A stretch of 64,000 nt of DNA from an uncultured Collinsella sp. (GCA_958403385.1 CATXXC010000014.1:1-64000), one strand, 5' to 3'. Numbered from the stretch's first letter, positions 1 to 9,108 are shown. The notes: generated by a model from the sequence alone, not told the origin. Made by a program: numbers and translations.

Positions 1-147
1 AGAGAACGCTCCCGCAAACTGCCTCTTGACAACTTATAGGAGCGTCGGTTTTGTTTTTGCGATTTTCGGTATGGTCGAAGGTTCGCTATCCAGCCCCGTA
101 AACCGGCATAGTTTTGTTAGCGGCAGCCTAACCGCGCGTTTAAGCGC

Positions 148-181
148 GGGGCCGGTGGGGCATTTTTGCCCCACTGGCCCC
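148..181 (-). terminator. Hairpin downstream of the hydrogenase operon
   Basis: A near-perfect inverted repeat (GGGGCC-G-GTGGGGCA with TGCCCCAC-T-GGCCCC) lies about 20 bp past the last gene of the minus-strand hydrogenase operon. There is no clear T-run after it on the minus strand, and a smaller CGCGC/GCGCG hairpin follows at about 132-149. It may end transcription or protect the 3' end. Terminator function is inferred from position only. Confidence 0.45.
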
Positions 182-202
182 TATTCCAGCTCTATACCAA
201 CG

Positions 203-544
203 CTACTCCGGCTTGGTTTCTACCGTGGGAGTCTTATCCGCCGTGACTGGAGTGCGGGCGGTGTCCATAGTCAGGCAGTGCTTGGGGCAGCTCTCGACGC
301 ACTCGCCGCACACCACGCAGGCGTACGGGTCGATCGACCACGTTCCGCCCTTGCGATCGACCGCGAGCGCGCCCGCCGGGCAACGCCGTGCGCACATGCC
401 GCAGCAGATGCACACGTCCATGTCATTGACGATATGCCCGCGCAAGCGCTCGGGCGCCGTCAGCTTCTCCTGCGGATAGCACACCGTGACCGGCCGCTTG
501 ACCATAGAACCCAAGGCCGTCTTGGCAAATGTCAGTAAACTCAT
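203..544 (-). CDS. echF: Ech-type hydrogenase ferredoxin-like subunit (EchF/NuoI/HycF family)
   Basis: This 113-residue protein is predicted to pass electrons between ferredoxin and the small hydrogenase subunit. It has two consecutive [4Fe-4S] ligand sets: CICCGMCARRCP (residues ~45-56) and CVVCGECVESCP (~76-87). It starts with the MSLLTFAKTALGSMVKRP pattern common to NuoI/EchF-type subunits and has a short hydrophilic tail. It is the last gene of the operon, 7 bp after the large subunit, with GGAAAGG upstream of the ATG. Gene order and family make EchF the best name. HycF or HyfH are the alternatives if the complex is classed as a formate hydrogenlyase type. Confidence 0.85.
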   Translation of the reverse strand: MSLLTFAKTALGSMVKRPVTVCYPQEKLTAPERLRGHIVNDMDVCICCGMCARRCPAGALAVDRKGGTWSIDPYACVVCGECVESCPKHCLTMDTARTPVTADKTPTVETKPE

Positions 545-551
545 GCCGCGC

Positions 552-1640
552 CTACCTTTCCGTGCAGCTAATGCAGGGGTCGATGGTCAGGATGATCATG
601 GGCACGCTAGCAAGGAGCACGCCCTGCAGCGCATGCGTCAGACCTGCCAGGTTTTGCGACGTCGGCGTGCGCACGCGAAAACGGTCCAGGTTCTTGGTGC
701 CGTTGCCGCGTACATAGTAATACGCCTCGCCACGCGGTTGCTCAATCACAACCTCGCCACGCGCGCCGTCGGCCGGCGTGAGCTTGGTGCGCCCGCCGAT
801 GCCGTCGTGCGGAATCTTGCCGACAAGCTCCTTGATGATGTCCATGGCCTGCGTGACCTCGGCACAACGCACCTGGCAGCGGGCATAGCAATCGCCATCG
901 GTGGCAACAATCGGCTCAAACGCAGCCAGATCCGCATAGGCGCCGTCACCGAACATGCGCACGTCGTAATCCACGCCCGAGGCGCGCCCAAACGGGCCGA
1001 CCATCGAAAGCTCCAGCGCGTCCTTCTTGCTGATCACGCCCACGCCATGCAGGCGCTCGCCGCAGCTATTGTCGTCCAAAAACGTATGCACCAGGGCCTC
1101 GTAGTCGGGGCGCATGGCATCGAGCGTCTGGACAATGCCCGCCAGCTCGGAGTCCTCGATATCGTGCTTAAGGCCGCCGATCTCGTTAATCGACAGAATC
1201 ACGCGCCCGCCGCAAGTGCTCTCAAAAATCTTGAGTATCTGCTCGCGCAGGGTCCATGACCGATAGAACAGCGCCTCGAAGCCAAAGGCGTCGGCGAGCA
1301 GGCCCAGCCACAGCAGATGCGAGTGAATGCGCGAAAGCTCATGCAGAATGGTGCGGATATACTGCACGCGGCCAGGCACCTCGATGCCGAGCATGCGCTC
1401 GCAGGCGCTGGCATAGCCGCAGCTATGGCCCACGGCGCAGATGCCGCAGATGCGCTCGGCAATGTAGCCAAACTGATGCATATCGCGCTTTTCGGTGAGC
1501 TTCTCGAGTCCGCGGTGCACAAAACCGATCTGCGGAATTGCCTCGATGACGCGGTCGTCCTCGATCACCAGGTCCAGATGAAGCGGCTCGGGCAGCACCG
1601 GGTGCTGCGGGCCAAACGGAATGACGGAGCGATGAGCCAT
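552..1640 (-). CDS. echE: [NiFe]-hydrogenase large subunit, group 4 (EchE/HycE/NuoD family)
   Basis: Catalytic subunit of 362 residues, expected to carry the Ni-Fe site that reduces protons or oxidises H2. Both nickel-ligand motifs are visible: RICGICAVGHSCGY near residue 62 and DPCISC at the very C-terminus. The presence of all four cysteines separates it from NuoD of complex I, which lacks them. The protein stops three residues after the last cysteine (CTER), so it has no C-terminal extension for a maturation protease to remove. Its start lies 5 bp after the NuoC-like gene, inside a tight operon. The family and catalytic role are clear; physiological direction cannot be read from sequence. 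Confidence 0.93.
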   Translation of the reverse strand: MAHRSVIPFGPQHPVLPEPLHLDLVIEDDRVIEAIPQIGFVHRGLEKLTEKRDMHQFGYIAERICGICAVGHSCGYASACERMLGIEVPGRVQYIRTILHELSRIHSHLLWLGLLADAFGFEALFYRSWTLREQILKIFESTCGGRVILSINEIGGLKHDIEDSELAGIVQTLDAMRPDYEALVHTFLDDNSCGERLHGVGVISKKDALELSMVGPFGRASGVDYDVRMFGDGAYADLAAFEPIVATDGDCYARCQVRCAEVTQAMDIIKELVGKIPHDGIGGRTKLTPADGARGEVVIEQPRGEAYYYVRGNGTKNLDRFRVRTPTSQNLAGLTHALQGVLLASVPMIILTIDPCISCTER

Positions 1641-1645
1641 GGACC

Positions 1646-2356
1646 TTACGCCTCCTTTTTCTGCTTGTCGCGGGCGGCCTTGGCGGCAAGCGCCGCGCGG
1701 ACCTTGGCCGCTTTCTCGGGATCCATGGCGGCGAGCTTTGCCTCCATCTCGGCAGCCTTGAGCGCGGCCTTTGCAGCGACCTCATCGTGCTGAGCATCGG
1801 AGCCGGCAGCCGCAGCGGGCTGAGCGACGGCAGCGCCCACAGCATCGCCAGCGCCTTCCCCTGCAGCAGCCGCAGCCGCAGCGGCCTTCTCGGCCGCGGC
1901 CTTGCGCGCCTTGGCCTCGGCAGCGGCGCGGACCCTCATGGCCTTCTCGCGCGCAGTCTTCACCTCGGGCGTGATGACGCTCATGGGCTCGGCAGTCGAG
2001 ACCTGGTAGAAAAAGCCCTTAAAGTCGATCTGCATGTCGGTGATGGCAAGGCCAAACAGGTCGTGGGCCTCATTTTCAAACGGGAACACCGCGGGGTAAT
2101 ACGAGCTGATGGACGGAATCTCCTGGTACTGGTCGATGCCCTCAACCACCAGGTTCTCAATCGCATAGCTGCCGTCCTGCGCGATATGCCCCTGAGCAGC
2201 ACGAACGTTGATAAACGTATAGACCAGGCGATACGAGCCGTCGTCGACGTTGCGCTCAGCGTGCATTTGCACAAAGCGCGCGCCGACGCCCTTAAGCGCC
2301 TGGACATGCGGCAGGAGCCCGTCGATCCCGACGGTGGTATAGATAGCCTTTTGCAT
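1646..2356 (-). CDS. echD: Ech-type hydrogenase NuoC-like subunit with Ala/Lys-rich tail
   Basis: The N-terminal ~120 residues resemble the 30-kDa NuoC/EchD subunit, including the YPAVFPFENEAHDLFGL stretch typical of that family. It is a structural subunit of the peripheral arm. After about residue 130 the protein continues as an alanine-, lysine- and glutamate-rich helix-forming tail of ~100 residues, which ordinary EchD/NuoC proteins lack. The start codon overlaps the stop of the upstream small-subunit gene by one base, which suggests translational coupling. The tail composition resembles low-complexity segments elsewhere in this window (see the DHPS at 24-26 kb). Its function is unknown. 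Confidence 0.85.
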   Translation of the reverse strand: MQKAIYTTVGIDGLLPHVQALKGVGARFVQMHAERNVDDGSYRLVYTFINVRAAQGHIAQDGSYAIENLVVEGIDQYQEIPSISSYYPAVFPFENEAHDLFGLAITDMQIDFKGFFYQVSTAEPMSVITPEVKTAREKAMRVRAAAEAKARKAAAEKAAAAAAAAGEGAGDAVGAAVAQPAAAAGSDAQHDEVAAKAALKAAEMEAKLAAMDPEKAAKVRAALAAKAARDKQKKEA

Positions 2357-2910
2357 TACTCGGCCTCCTTTGCAGCGGCGGTCGCGTCGCCGGCCTCCGC
2401 AGCAGCCACAAACCCATCCTCGCCCAGCTCAACGCCACCGTCCCAGGTTGCGGCACCGCCCACGCTGAGCGGATTGCCGCCGGCGCGCATCACGGCCTCC
2501 TTCTGGTCCAGGATGCCGCACGCCTCCACAATGGCATCGATCACGGTCTCGGGGCGAATGGCGCACCCGGGCGCGTACACGTCCACGGGAATTGCGCGGT
2601 CCACGCCGCCGATCACGTTATAGGCATCGCGGAACACGCCGCCCGAACACGCGCAGATGCCGCAGGCCACCACGCACTTGGGCTCGAGCATCTGGTTGTA
2701 GATCTGGCGCACGACGGGCAGGTTCTGGGCATTGACCGACCCCGTCACCAAAAAGATATCCGCATGCTTAGGGTTGCCGGTGTTGACCACGCCAAAGCGC
2801 TCCGCATCGAACAGTGGCGTGAGCGAGGCCAGCACCTCGATATCGCATCCGTTGCAGCTCGAGCCGTCGTAATGAATAACCCACGGCGAGCGCGACATTT
2901 TATGATCCAT
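2356..2910 (-). CDS. echC: Ech-type hydrogenase small subunit (EchC/NuoB/HycG family)
   Basis: A 184-residue homologue of the 20-kDa NuoB/hydrogenase small subunit, which binds the [4Fe-4S] cluster closest to the Ni-Fe site. Visible ligands are CNGCD near residue 19, CGICACSGG near residue 81 and GCAIRPE near residue 115, in the order expected for the family. The last ~35 residues are an acidic alanine-rich tail. It follows the membrane-subunit fusion gene after 12 bp and overlaps the next gene by one base. Confidence 0.9.
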   Translation of the reverse strand: MDHKMSRSPWVIHYDGSSCNGCDIEVLASLTPLFDAERFGVVNTGNPKHADIFLVTGSVNAQNLPVVRQIYNQMLEPKCVVACGICACSGGVFRDAYNVIGGVDRAIPVDVYAPGCAIRPETVIDAIVEACGILDQKEAVMRAGGNPLSVGGAATWDGGVELGEDGFVAAAEAGDATAAAKEAE

Positions 2911-2922
2911 GGATGCCGCCTC

Positions 2923-5805
2923 CTAAATAAACACGTCGACGAGGATGGGCATAAGGTTGAGCAGGCCAAACACCAGCGCCACGCCCCAGCCGAGCTTAAA
3001 GCAGCTGCGCCAGGTGCTGCGTGCGAAGGTGTTGTCGATCAGCACCTCGACAAAATACGTCGCAGCCATCACGACCAGGGCGACCAGCCAGGTCACCGGG
3101 TTGTCCCAAACAAAGAACATGCCCACCCACATCAAAAACAGCACGGTCTCGCACCAGTGCATAAGGGTCATCTTGGCCAGCGTGCCGCCGCTCATCTCGG
3201 TGGCGACGCCCTGGACAATCTCCTGATGCGCGTGATGCGAGTACGAAAGGTCGAACGGCGACTTGCGTAGCTTGATGGTGAGTACCGCAAGCAGCGCCAA
3301 GAAAATGGGCGCACTGTACGCGATGATGGGCGCCGACTGCCCGGTTACGGCGATGGAGTCGAAGCTATCGGTAGCAAGGTACAGGCCCACGCTCATCAGC
3401 AAAACGGCGGGCTCGTAACTCATGACCTGTAGCAGCTCGCGGTCGGCGCCGACCTGGGCAAACGGGCTTTGCGTCGAGGCGGACGCCAGCACCACAAAGA
3501 TTGCAGCGAGGGTAACCATAAAAGCGCACAGCAGCGTGTTGGAGCCCGACACAAAGATGCCGCCGCCCACGACGGTGAAGATGAGCGCGCACGCCATATA
3601 GGTATCGTCCATGGTGTTTACGCTGGCAGGGGCCTTGCGCAGCAGCTTGGCAACGTCGTAGAAGGGCTGCAGCAGGCGCGGGCCCACGCGGCCCTGCATG
3701 CGGGCGGACAGCTTGCGGTCAACGCCGTCGATCAGGCCGCCCACAAGCGGCGCCAGCAAGGCAAACGCCACGGTACCAATAAAGATGCCCACGACGCCCG
3801 AACCTTCAAAATACTTGCCGCGCAGCACCGAGGGCGCGCTCATGGCAAGCCGCTCGGGCCCAATCCACGCGCAGCACAGCAGCGCAAACAAGATAATGCT
3901 GCAGCACACCACGCTACCCGCGGGGCCAATACGCTTCTCGCCAAGGGCGTCCTCCGAGTACCAATTTCGCTTTTCGGCCTTCACCTCGTGTCCCATCGAG
4001 CCGCGGAAATGGCGGTAATTGTCGGTTCCCACACCCGAAAGATATACGTTTACGTGCGGTTTGTTGCTCACGCGGAATGAAGTCAGCAGCACCACGGCGA
4101 TAAACGCCACGATAACCACCATCAGATACATGGCGTCCTTGCCAATAACGTACGGCACGCGGCCAAACACCATGGCCAAGTAAGGCGACACCAGACCGCT
4201 CGAGATGAACGGGAAGGCCACGCAGCACAGAATCAGCAGCGCGGCGATGGTATTGAGCGCCATCCATTCGGTCTTATGGACATTGACCTCAACGTTTTGA
4301 GCCGTGGGGTCGACGCCCGAAAGCTTGGCAAGCCACTTGCCCCAGAAGTAAAACGTCGCGGCCGAGCCAAAGGCCAGCACCATGATCATGAGCACGTTGC
4401 CGGTCTGCGCAAACGCCACCAGGGCGCCCCACTTGGACACGAGCATGCCAAACGGCGCCACAAACATGCCCATGATGCCCAGCATCATCAGGCGCGTCAG
4501 GTGCGGCATGCGGCTGAACATACCGTCCATGTCCTCGATATCGCGGCTGCCGATATGATGCTCGGCGGTGCCCACGCACAGGAACAGCAGCGACTTGGCC
4601 ACCGTGTGGAACAGGATCAGGAAGATGGCTGCCCACACGGCCTCGGGCGCGCCGACACCCAAGCAGGCACTGATGAGGCCCAAGTTGGAAATGGTGGAGT
4701 ACGCGAGCACACGTTTGGCGTTGCTCTGCGAGATGGCCATGAGGGCAGCGAGCAAAAACGTGATGGCACCCACACTCGTGACCATAAAGCCGGTCACGGG
4801 ATAGATGGCATAGAGCGGGCTCAGCTTGACCATCAGGAACACGCCGGCTTTGACCATGGTTGACGAGTGCAGCAGGGCGCTCGTGGGCGTGGGGGCAACC
4901 ATGGCGCCCAGCAGCCAAGTGTGGAACGGCATCTGTGCGGCCTTGGTAAGGGCGGCGAGCGATAGCAGGACGACCGGCATCACCAGCAGTGCGGACTGCG
5001 CGGTACCGGCGCCGGAAAGCTCGATCATGCCCGAGATGGTCAGCGGCATGCCGTTGACGTGCAGAAACATAAGGCCCGCCAAAAACGCGATGCCGCCCAG
5101 CATGTTGAGGATGATCTGGGTGAAGGCGTTTTTGATGGCCTCGGGCGTGCGCGTGTAGCCAATCATGAGGAACGAGCACACGGTGGTGATTTCCCAGCCG
5201 CAGAACAGCCACTCAAGGTTGTCGCTCGTCACGATGACGAACATGGCCGAGAGGAACAGGAACATGAGCGCCAGGAACTGCGGGCGACGGTCGGGCGCGG
5301 TCTGCCCGCGCAGCGCGGCCTCGTGCTCGTCATGGGCCTGGAAGTCCTTCATGTAGCCCAGGGCATACACGCAGATCAGGCTGCCGACAATGCCAACGGC
5401 GAGCACCATGATCACACTCATGTAGTCCAGGTAGAGCGGGGTTGCGGTGACGGCTTCGGTCGCGGGCAGCGTCATGGCTGCAAAGGCGAGCGAGCCCACC
5501 AGTTGGACTATGCCGAGCACCGTGGTGAGCGCGTTCCTATATTTGTACGCGTTGTATAGGATGACGGCGCACAGGATGACGTCGATGACGGAGCTGATGA
5601 TCGAGAGCACATGCGAGGTACCGGGGGCAACCTCAAAGCTCTGCGGACCCGTGCCAAAAAACATGACGGCGACTACAACCGTCACCGCCATAATAATGCC
5701 GGAACCTATGAGCCCCACCGCATCGCGGGCGCGGTCACCGCGCGCGAGCAGCATGCTCAGCGCCGGTACCAGCGGAAACAGGGTAAGGAAATACAGTAGC
5801 GTCAT
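2923..5805 (-). CDS. echAB: Fused Ech-type membrane subunits: NuoL/EchA-like + NuoH/EchB-like
   Basis: First gene of the operon, 960 residues. Residues ~1-600 are a proton-translocating antiporter-like subunit (NuoL/HyfB/EchA), with the conserved region around KAAQMPFHTWLLGAM and HSSTMVKAG. Residues ~650-960 are a NuoH/HycD/EchB-like membrane subunit, recognised by DRKLSARMQGRVGPRL and the RELLQVMSYEP segment. A hydrophilic linker containing KAEKRNWYSEDALGEKR joins them in one open frame. In the well-studied Ech complex these are two separate genes, in exactly this order. The fusion would anchor the catalytic arm and carry ion translocation in one polypeptide. There is no stop or frameshift between the halves, so this is not an annotation artefact. 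Confidence 0.9.
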   Translation of the reverse strand: MTLLYFLTLFPLVPALSMLLARGDRARDAVGLIGSGIIMAVTVVVAVMFFGTGPQSFEVAPGTSHVLSIISSVIDVILCAVILYNAYKYRNALTTVLGIVQLVGSLAFAAMTLPATEAVTATPLYLDYMSVIMVLAVGIVGSLICVYALGYMKDFQAHDEHEAALRGQTAPDRRPQFLALMFLFLSAMFVIVTSDNLEWLFCGWEITTVCSFLMIGYTRTPEAIKNAFTQIILNMLGGIAFLAGLMFLHVNGMPLTISGMIELSGAGTAQSALLVMPVVLLSLAALTKAAQMPFHTWLLGAMVAPTPTSALLHSSTMVKAGVFLMVKLSPLYAIYPVTGFMVTSVGAITFLLAALMAISQSNAKRVLAYSTISNLGLISACLGVGAPEAVWAAIFLILFHTVAKSLLFLCVGTAEHHIGSRDIEDMDGMFSRMPHLTRLMMLGIMGMFVAPFGMLVSKWGALVAFAQTGNVLMIMVLAFGSAATFYFWGKWLAKLSGVDPTAQNVEVNVHKTEWMALNTIAALLILCCVAFPFISSGLVSPYLAMVFGRVPYVIGKDAMYLMVVIVAFIAVVLLTSFRVSNKPHVNVYLSGVGTDNYRHFRGSMGHEVKAEKRNWYSEDALGEKRIGPAGSVVCCSIILFALLCCAWIGPERLAMSAPSVLRGKYFEGSGVVGIFIGTVAFALLAPLVGGLIDGVDRKLSARMQGRVGPRLLQPFYDVAKLLRKAPASVNTMDDTYMACALIFTVVGGGIFVSGSNTLLCAFMVTLAAIFVVLASASTQSPFAQVGADRELLQVMSYEPAVLLMSVGLYLATDSFDSIAVTGQSAPIIAYSAPIFLALLAVLTIKLRKSPFDLSYSHHAHQEIVQGVATEMSGGTLAKMTLMHWCETVLFLMWVGMFFVWDNPVTWLVALVVMAATYFVEVLIDNTFARSTWRSCFKLGWGVALVFGLLNLMPILVDVFI

Positions 5806-6053
5806 ACCATCACTCCCCCATGCAAAAACGCTGCAATTGTTTAACGTTATAGCTCAATTGAGGAGCAGCGGCGGCAGGTTTTCGGTCAACTGGGGAGTTT
5901 TAGGCGTACGGGGTAAGGGCACGTCCGCTTTGGAGCAGTGGGGCGACGCTCCCCTATCGCAGCGACAGGCGCGCGGGCCACTGCGCGCGGTTTATTGGCC
6001 ACTTTGGAGGATGTCCCGACAGGCTCGCGCCGGTCCAAAAAGTTGGCGCGGCA

Positions 6054-6078
6054 AGAAAAATGCGCCCCTATGGGCGCA
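6054..6078 (-). terminator. Rho-independent terminator after the OrfA-like gene
   Basis: On the minus strand TGCGCCC-ATA-GGGGCGCA is followed by TTTTTC, 13 bp past the stop of the gene at 6091. The stem and T-run are typical of an intrinsic terminator. The rest of 5806-6053, upstream of the hydrogenase operon, shows no other gene. Confidence 0.75.
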
Positions 6079-6090
6079 CCATCCCGTTTG

Positions 6091-6486
6091 CTATTCCGCC
6101 TTTTTAACGCGCGGCTTGCGACCGCGCGGCTTATCGACCAGTGCGGCCTCACCGCTCTCGCGGTACTGACGGCACCAAGCCTTGACCGAAGACTCGCTGG
6201 GAATCTTGTGCTTGATCATGGCCTCGCGAACCGTCAAGCCGTTTTCCAGACGGTCCTTAACCACAGCGAGCTTTACGTCGTACGAGTAGGTGTGATGATG
6301 CGAACCGGCATTGAGAACGGCGTCGGCACCGCCCACGGCATACGCGCGGGCCCACTGACGAGCCGTGGCCTGGGGAATGCCAAGCTCCGCGGCGAGGGCG
6401 CGATGACCGACCCCCTCTTGGAGGATCTCGACGGCGCGCTGCCTAACCTCGGGCGCATGCGTGCGAGTCCTAGTTGCTTCCGACAT
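6091..6486 (-). CDS. IS3/IS150-type OrfA-like helix-turn-helix protein (stand-alone)
   Basis: About 130 residues with two helix-turn-helix units. The first is around GHRALAAELGIPQATARQW and the second around LTVREAMIKHKIPSESSVKAW, ending in the basic KPRGRKPRVKK. This is the layout of the DNA-binding OrfA of IS3-family transposases. No OrfB integrase follows on either strand, so it is either a decayed insertion sequence or a domesticated regulator. ATG 6486 is taken as start; a GTG at 6495 is possible. It has its own terminator. A distant relative occurs at 14448-14963. Confidence 0.7.
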   Translation of the reverse strand: MSEATRTRTHAPEVRQRAVEILQEGVGHRALAAELGIPQATARQWARAYAVGGADAVLNAGSHHHTYSYDVKLAVVKDRLENGLTVREAMIKHKIPSESSVKAWCRQYRESGEAALVDKPRGRKPRVKKAE

Positions 6487-6495
6487 ACCTGCCAC

Positions 6496-6824
6496 TTCTT
6501 AGCCTTAACCGTTAATCTGCTTTCTTACGTGCAAGTTAGATAGTAGCATTTTACTGTTTGCTCAAAGCAGTTAATTAAAATAGACGCGGCGTTATCTGGG
6601 CATTTGGCACCAAATTACGACATTTCTTTATCGATTATTTACGCTGGTAGCTGACTCGCAGCTAATCGTCATTCGCTTGTCAACAAAATTGACATCTCTT
6701 TATGTCCTTTGGTATAGAGGATATAGTTATTAACCCCTCCCCCAATAATTTTGAGTGATCTGCAAGGCAGTAGACGTCCTCACTCCTCATGATTACCTCG
6801 CATTGCCATCCACCGGAGCAAAAC
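6496..6824. other. AT-rich intergenic region
   Basis: Between the OrfA-like gene and the terminator of the flavoprotein gene. It is noticeably more AT-rich than its surroundings (for example around 6535-6640). A 60-codon open frame (6680-6862, minus) has no recognisable product and overlaps the terminator, so it is not called. Promoters for the OrfA-like gene probably lie here, but none can be assigned. Confidence 0.4.
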
Positions 6825-6860
6825 AAAAAGGGCGGGACCTGCTGCGCTTGCAGGCCCCGC
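6825..6860 (-). terminator. Intrinsic terminator of the flavin oxidoreductase gene
   Basis: On the minus strand GCGGGGCCTGC-AAGCGCA-GCAGGTCCCGC is followed by CCTTTTTG. It sits 76 bp past the stop codon of the oxidoreductase gene. Strong stem with a T-run. Confidence 0.8.
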
Positions 6861-6935
6861 ACCGGTTGACACCCGACGGGACACAGCCGGGCGAGACGGA
6901 TCCGTGCTACCGCCCCGCCTGGCCGCGATGTTCAA

Positions 6936-8972
6936 CTACAGCTCGTTGGCCGCGTGATATGCCGTGCGAATGGCGCTCGCGATGTCGGCGGTGTACTCGC
7001 CCGAGCAGTCTCCCACGTAGGTCACGGGCACCGTCACGCCATCCAGGTCAAACGCGTTGGCCTTGGAGCCCACGGCCATCACCACGTAATCGCAGGCGAT
7101 CTTCACCGGCTCCTCGGCGCCGTCCTCGGTGGTGCGAACAGCCTCCACGCCCTCGTCGGTAATGGCGGTCAGGCGGGTCTTCACGTGCTGCTCCACGTTG
7201 TGCTCGGCAAAGTCGCTCATAATCAGCGGCAGAATGGTCTCGGACTCGCCCGCGGCAATCTTGTCGAGCATCTCCACGATCGCCACCTCGCAGCCGTGCT
7301 GCAGCAGGTACTCGGCAGTCTCGGTGCCCACCAGGCCGCCGCCAATGACGGCGACGCGGCCCGTAAGCTCCACCTTGCCGGCCAGCACGTCCCAGCTCGA
7401 GACGACCTTGTCCGAGTCGGCACCCGGAACGGGGATGACCACGTCGTGCGCGCCCACAGCCACAATCGCGGCATCGGCGGCGTTGAGGTCCTCTGCCGTA
7501 GCGACGTGGCTGAGCTCAACCTTCACGCCAAGGCCAGGCAGAATCTTCTCGTAGTACTCGACCGAGCGCATGATCTCGTCCTTGCGCGGAGGTGCGGCCG
7601 CCAGCACAATCTGGCCGCCCAGATGATCGCTCGCCTCGTAGACGGTCACGTCGTAGCCGCGCTTGGCCGCCACGCGCGCGGCCTCTAGGCCGGCAATACC
7701 GCCGCCCACCACGGCGATCTTCTTGTCGCCCTCGCCCGGCTTGATGGCGATGGTCGCCTCGTCGCCGTTCTCGGCATTGAGCACGCACGAGATGTACTTG
7801 CGGTTTTGAATCGCGTCGACGCAACCCTTGTTGCAGTTGAGGCACTCGCGGATGGGCTCGCCCGTGGCGGCCTTCAGCGCAATGTCGGGGTCGCACATGA
7901 GCGAGCGGCCGTAGGCGATGATGTCGGCGGCGCCGTCTTCCAGAATCTTCTCGCCGGCCTCGACCGAGACAACACGGCCCACGGTTGCCACCGGCACGGA
8001 GACCAGGGCCTTGACGCGCTCGGCCACGGGCAGCGTCCAGTTGTAGGGCATGGCGCCCATGGGCGGAATGGTGTCGCCCATGTTGCCGGTGTGGTTTGCC
8101 TGTGCGACCTGGATCATGTCGATGCCCGCACCCTCGAGCAGCTTGGCGAACCCGCATGCCTCGTCGGGCTGCAGGCCGCCCTTGCCGCGCGGCGTGCCAT
8201 CGGGGTTCTCCATAATCACGGGGAGCTTGTACTCCACCATCAGCTGCGGCGCGGCTTCCTTAATGGCAGCGACGACCTCCAGCGCGTAGCGAACGCGGTT
8301 CTCGAACGAGCCGCCGTACTCGTCGGTGCGCTGGTTGAGGATGGCCGAGCACAGCGAACCTACCAGGCGGTCGCCGTGGACCTCGATGGCATCGATCCCG
8401 GCCTGCTGCGCGCGAGCGGCCGAGGCGGCGATAGCCTCCTTGATCTGGGTGAGCTGCTCCACACTCGCCTCGTTCACAAAGTGCTGCATGTCGTGGTGCA
8501 GCTTGGCGTAGGCCTGGTTGCGGATCTCGTTGGACTCGGCCATCTTGGCGGCAAAGGTCTCCTCGTCGCCGGCGGCCTTGGCCTCCTGCGCGGCCTTGGC
8601 GGCGGCCATGGATCCCATGACCATGCGGCCGACGCCGGGCACGTCGTACTCGGGGTGGAACAGCTGCAGCGCGACCTTGGCGCCGTGCTTGTGGACGGCA
8701 TCGGCCAGGGCCTTAAACGTGGGGATTTGGGCGTCGGTCGCCAGCTTGGGCGTGGGGCTTGCGGTCATGACGGGAGCAACGTCGCCGATGACGATGTAGC
8801 TCACGCCGCCACGGGCCAGGCGCTCGTAAAAAGCCAGGCTGCGCTCGCCAATGGAGCCGTCGCGCTCCTCGTAGCCGGTGGTCAGCGGCGGGAACATAAT
8901 GCGGTTTTTGAGCTCAAGGGGGCCAACCGTAATGGGCTGAAGCAGCTTGGATGCAGGTGCGGTCATGGACAT
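6936..8972 (-). CDS. FMN/FAD/[4Fe-4S] oxidoreductase, 2,4-dienoyl-CoA reductase / 2-enoate reductase family
   Basis: A 678-residue modular flavoprotein. Residues ~10-360 form an old-yellow-enzyme TIM barrel for FMN (N-terminal LLQPITVGPLELKNRIMFPP; NQRTDEYGGSFENR near 220). A cysteine cluster follows, CLNCNKGCVDAIQNRKYISC (near 375-395), which should hold a [4Fe-4S] cluster. The C-terminal part has two Rossmann folds: VVGGGIAGLEAARVAAKRG for FAD and VIGGGLVGTETAEYL for NAD(P)H. It probably reduces an activated C=C bond in an unsaturated acid, a CoA ester or a dietary or bile-derived compound. The substrate cannot be deduced. It is monocistronic with its own terminator. Confidence 0.85.
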   Translation of the reverse strand: MSMTAPASKLLQPITVGPLELKNRIMFPPLTTGYEERDGSIGERSLAFYERLARGGVSYIVIGDVAPVMTASPTPKLATDAQIPTFKALADAVHKHGAKVALQLFHPEYDVPGVGRMVMGSMAAAKAAQEAKAAGDEETFAAKMAESNEIRNQAYAKLHHDMQHFVNEASVEQLTQIKEAIAASAARAQQAGIDAIEVHGDRLVGSLCSAILNQRTDEYGGSFENRVRYALEVVAAIKEAAPQLMVEYKLPVIMENPDGTPRGKGGLQPDEACGFAKLLEGAGIDMIQVAQANHTGNMGDTIPPMGAMPYNWTLPVAERVKALVSVPVATVGRVVSVEAGEKILEDGAADIIAYGRSLMCDPDIALKAATGEPIRECLNCNKGCVDAIQNRKYISCVLNAENGDEATIAIKPGEGDKKIAVVGGGIAGLEAARVAAKRGYDVTVYEASDHLGGQIVLAAAPPRKDEIMRSVEYYEKILPGLGVKVELSHVATAEDLNAADAAIVAVGAHDVVIPVPGADSDKVVSSWDVLAGKVELTGRVAVIGGGLVGTETAEYLLQHGCEVAIVEMLDKIAAGESETILPLIMSDFAEHNVEQHVKTRLTAITDEGVEAVRTTEDGAEEPVKIACDYVVMAVGSKANAFDLDGVTVPVTYVGDCSGEYTADIASAIRTAYHAANEL

Positions 8973-9108
8973 TCCTCTCTTGTAGGCGCGGCGGCGATGA
9001 TGCCGCGTAGTTGTCTAGAGGATATGGCATGGAAGCACGGCGGCACAACGAAAATCGGCGAATATCAGGTGGCGGCAGGTGGATGGGGCGGGGCGGCCCG
9101 TCGGTTTA

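Noticed and set aside
552..5805. Respiratory complex I (Nuo) operon
   Set aside because: The large subunit has both Ni-binding CxxC motifs and there are only five genes in Ech order; NuoA, J, K, E, F and G are missing.
6680..6862. 60-codon minus-strand frame
   Set aside because: It begins inside the terminator of the neighbouring gene, lacks a ribosome-binding site and has no recognisable features.
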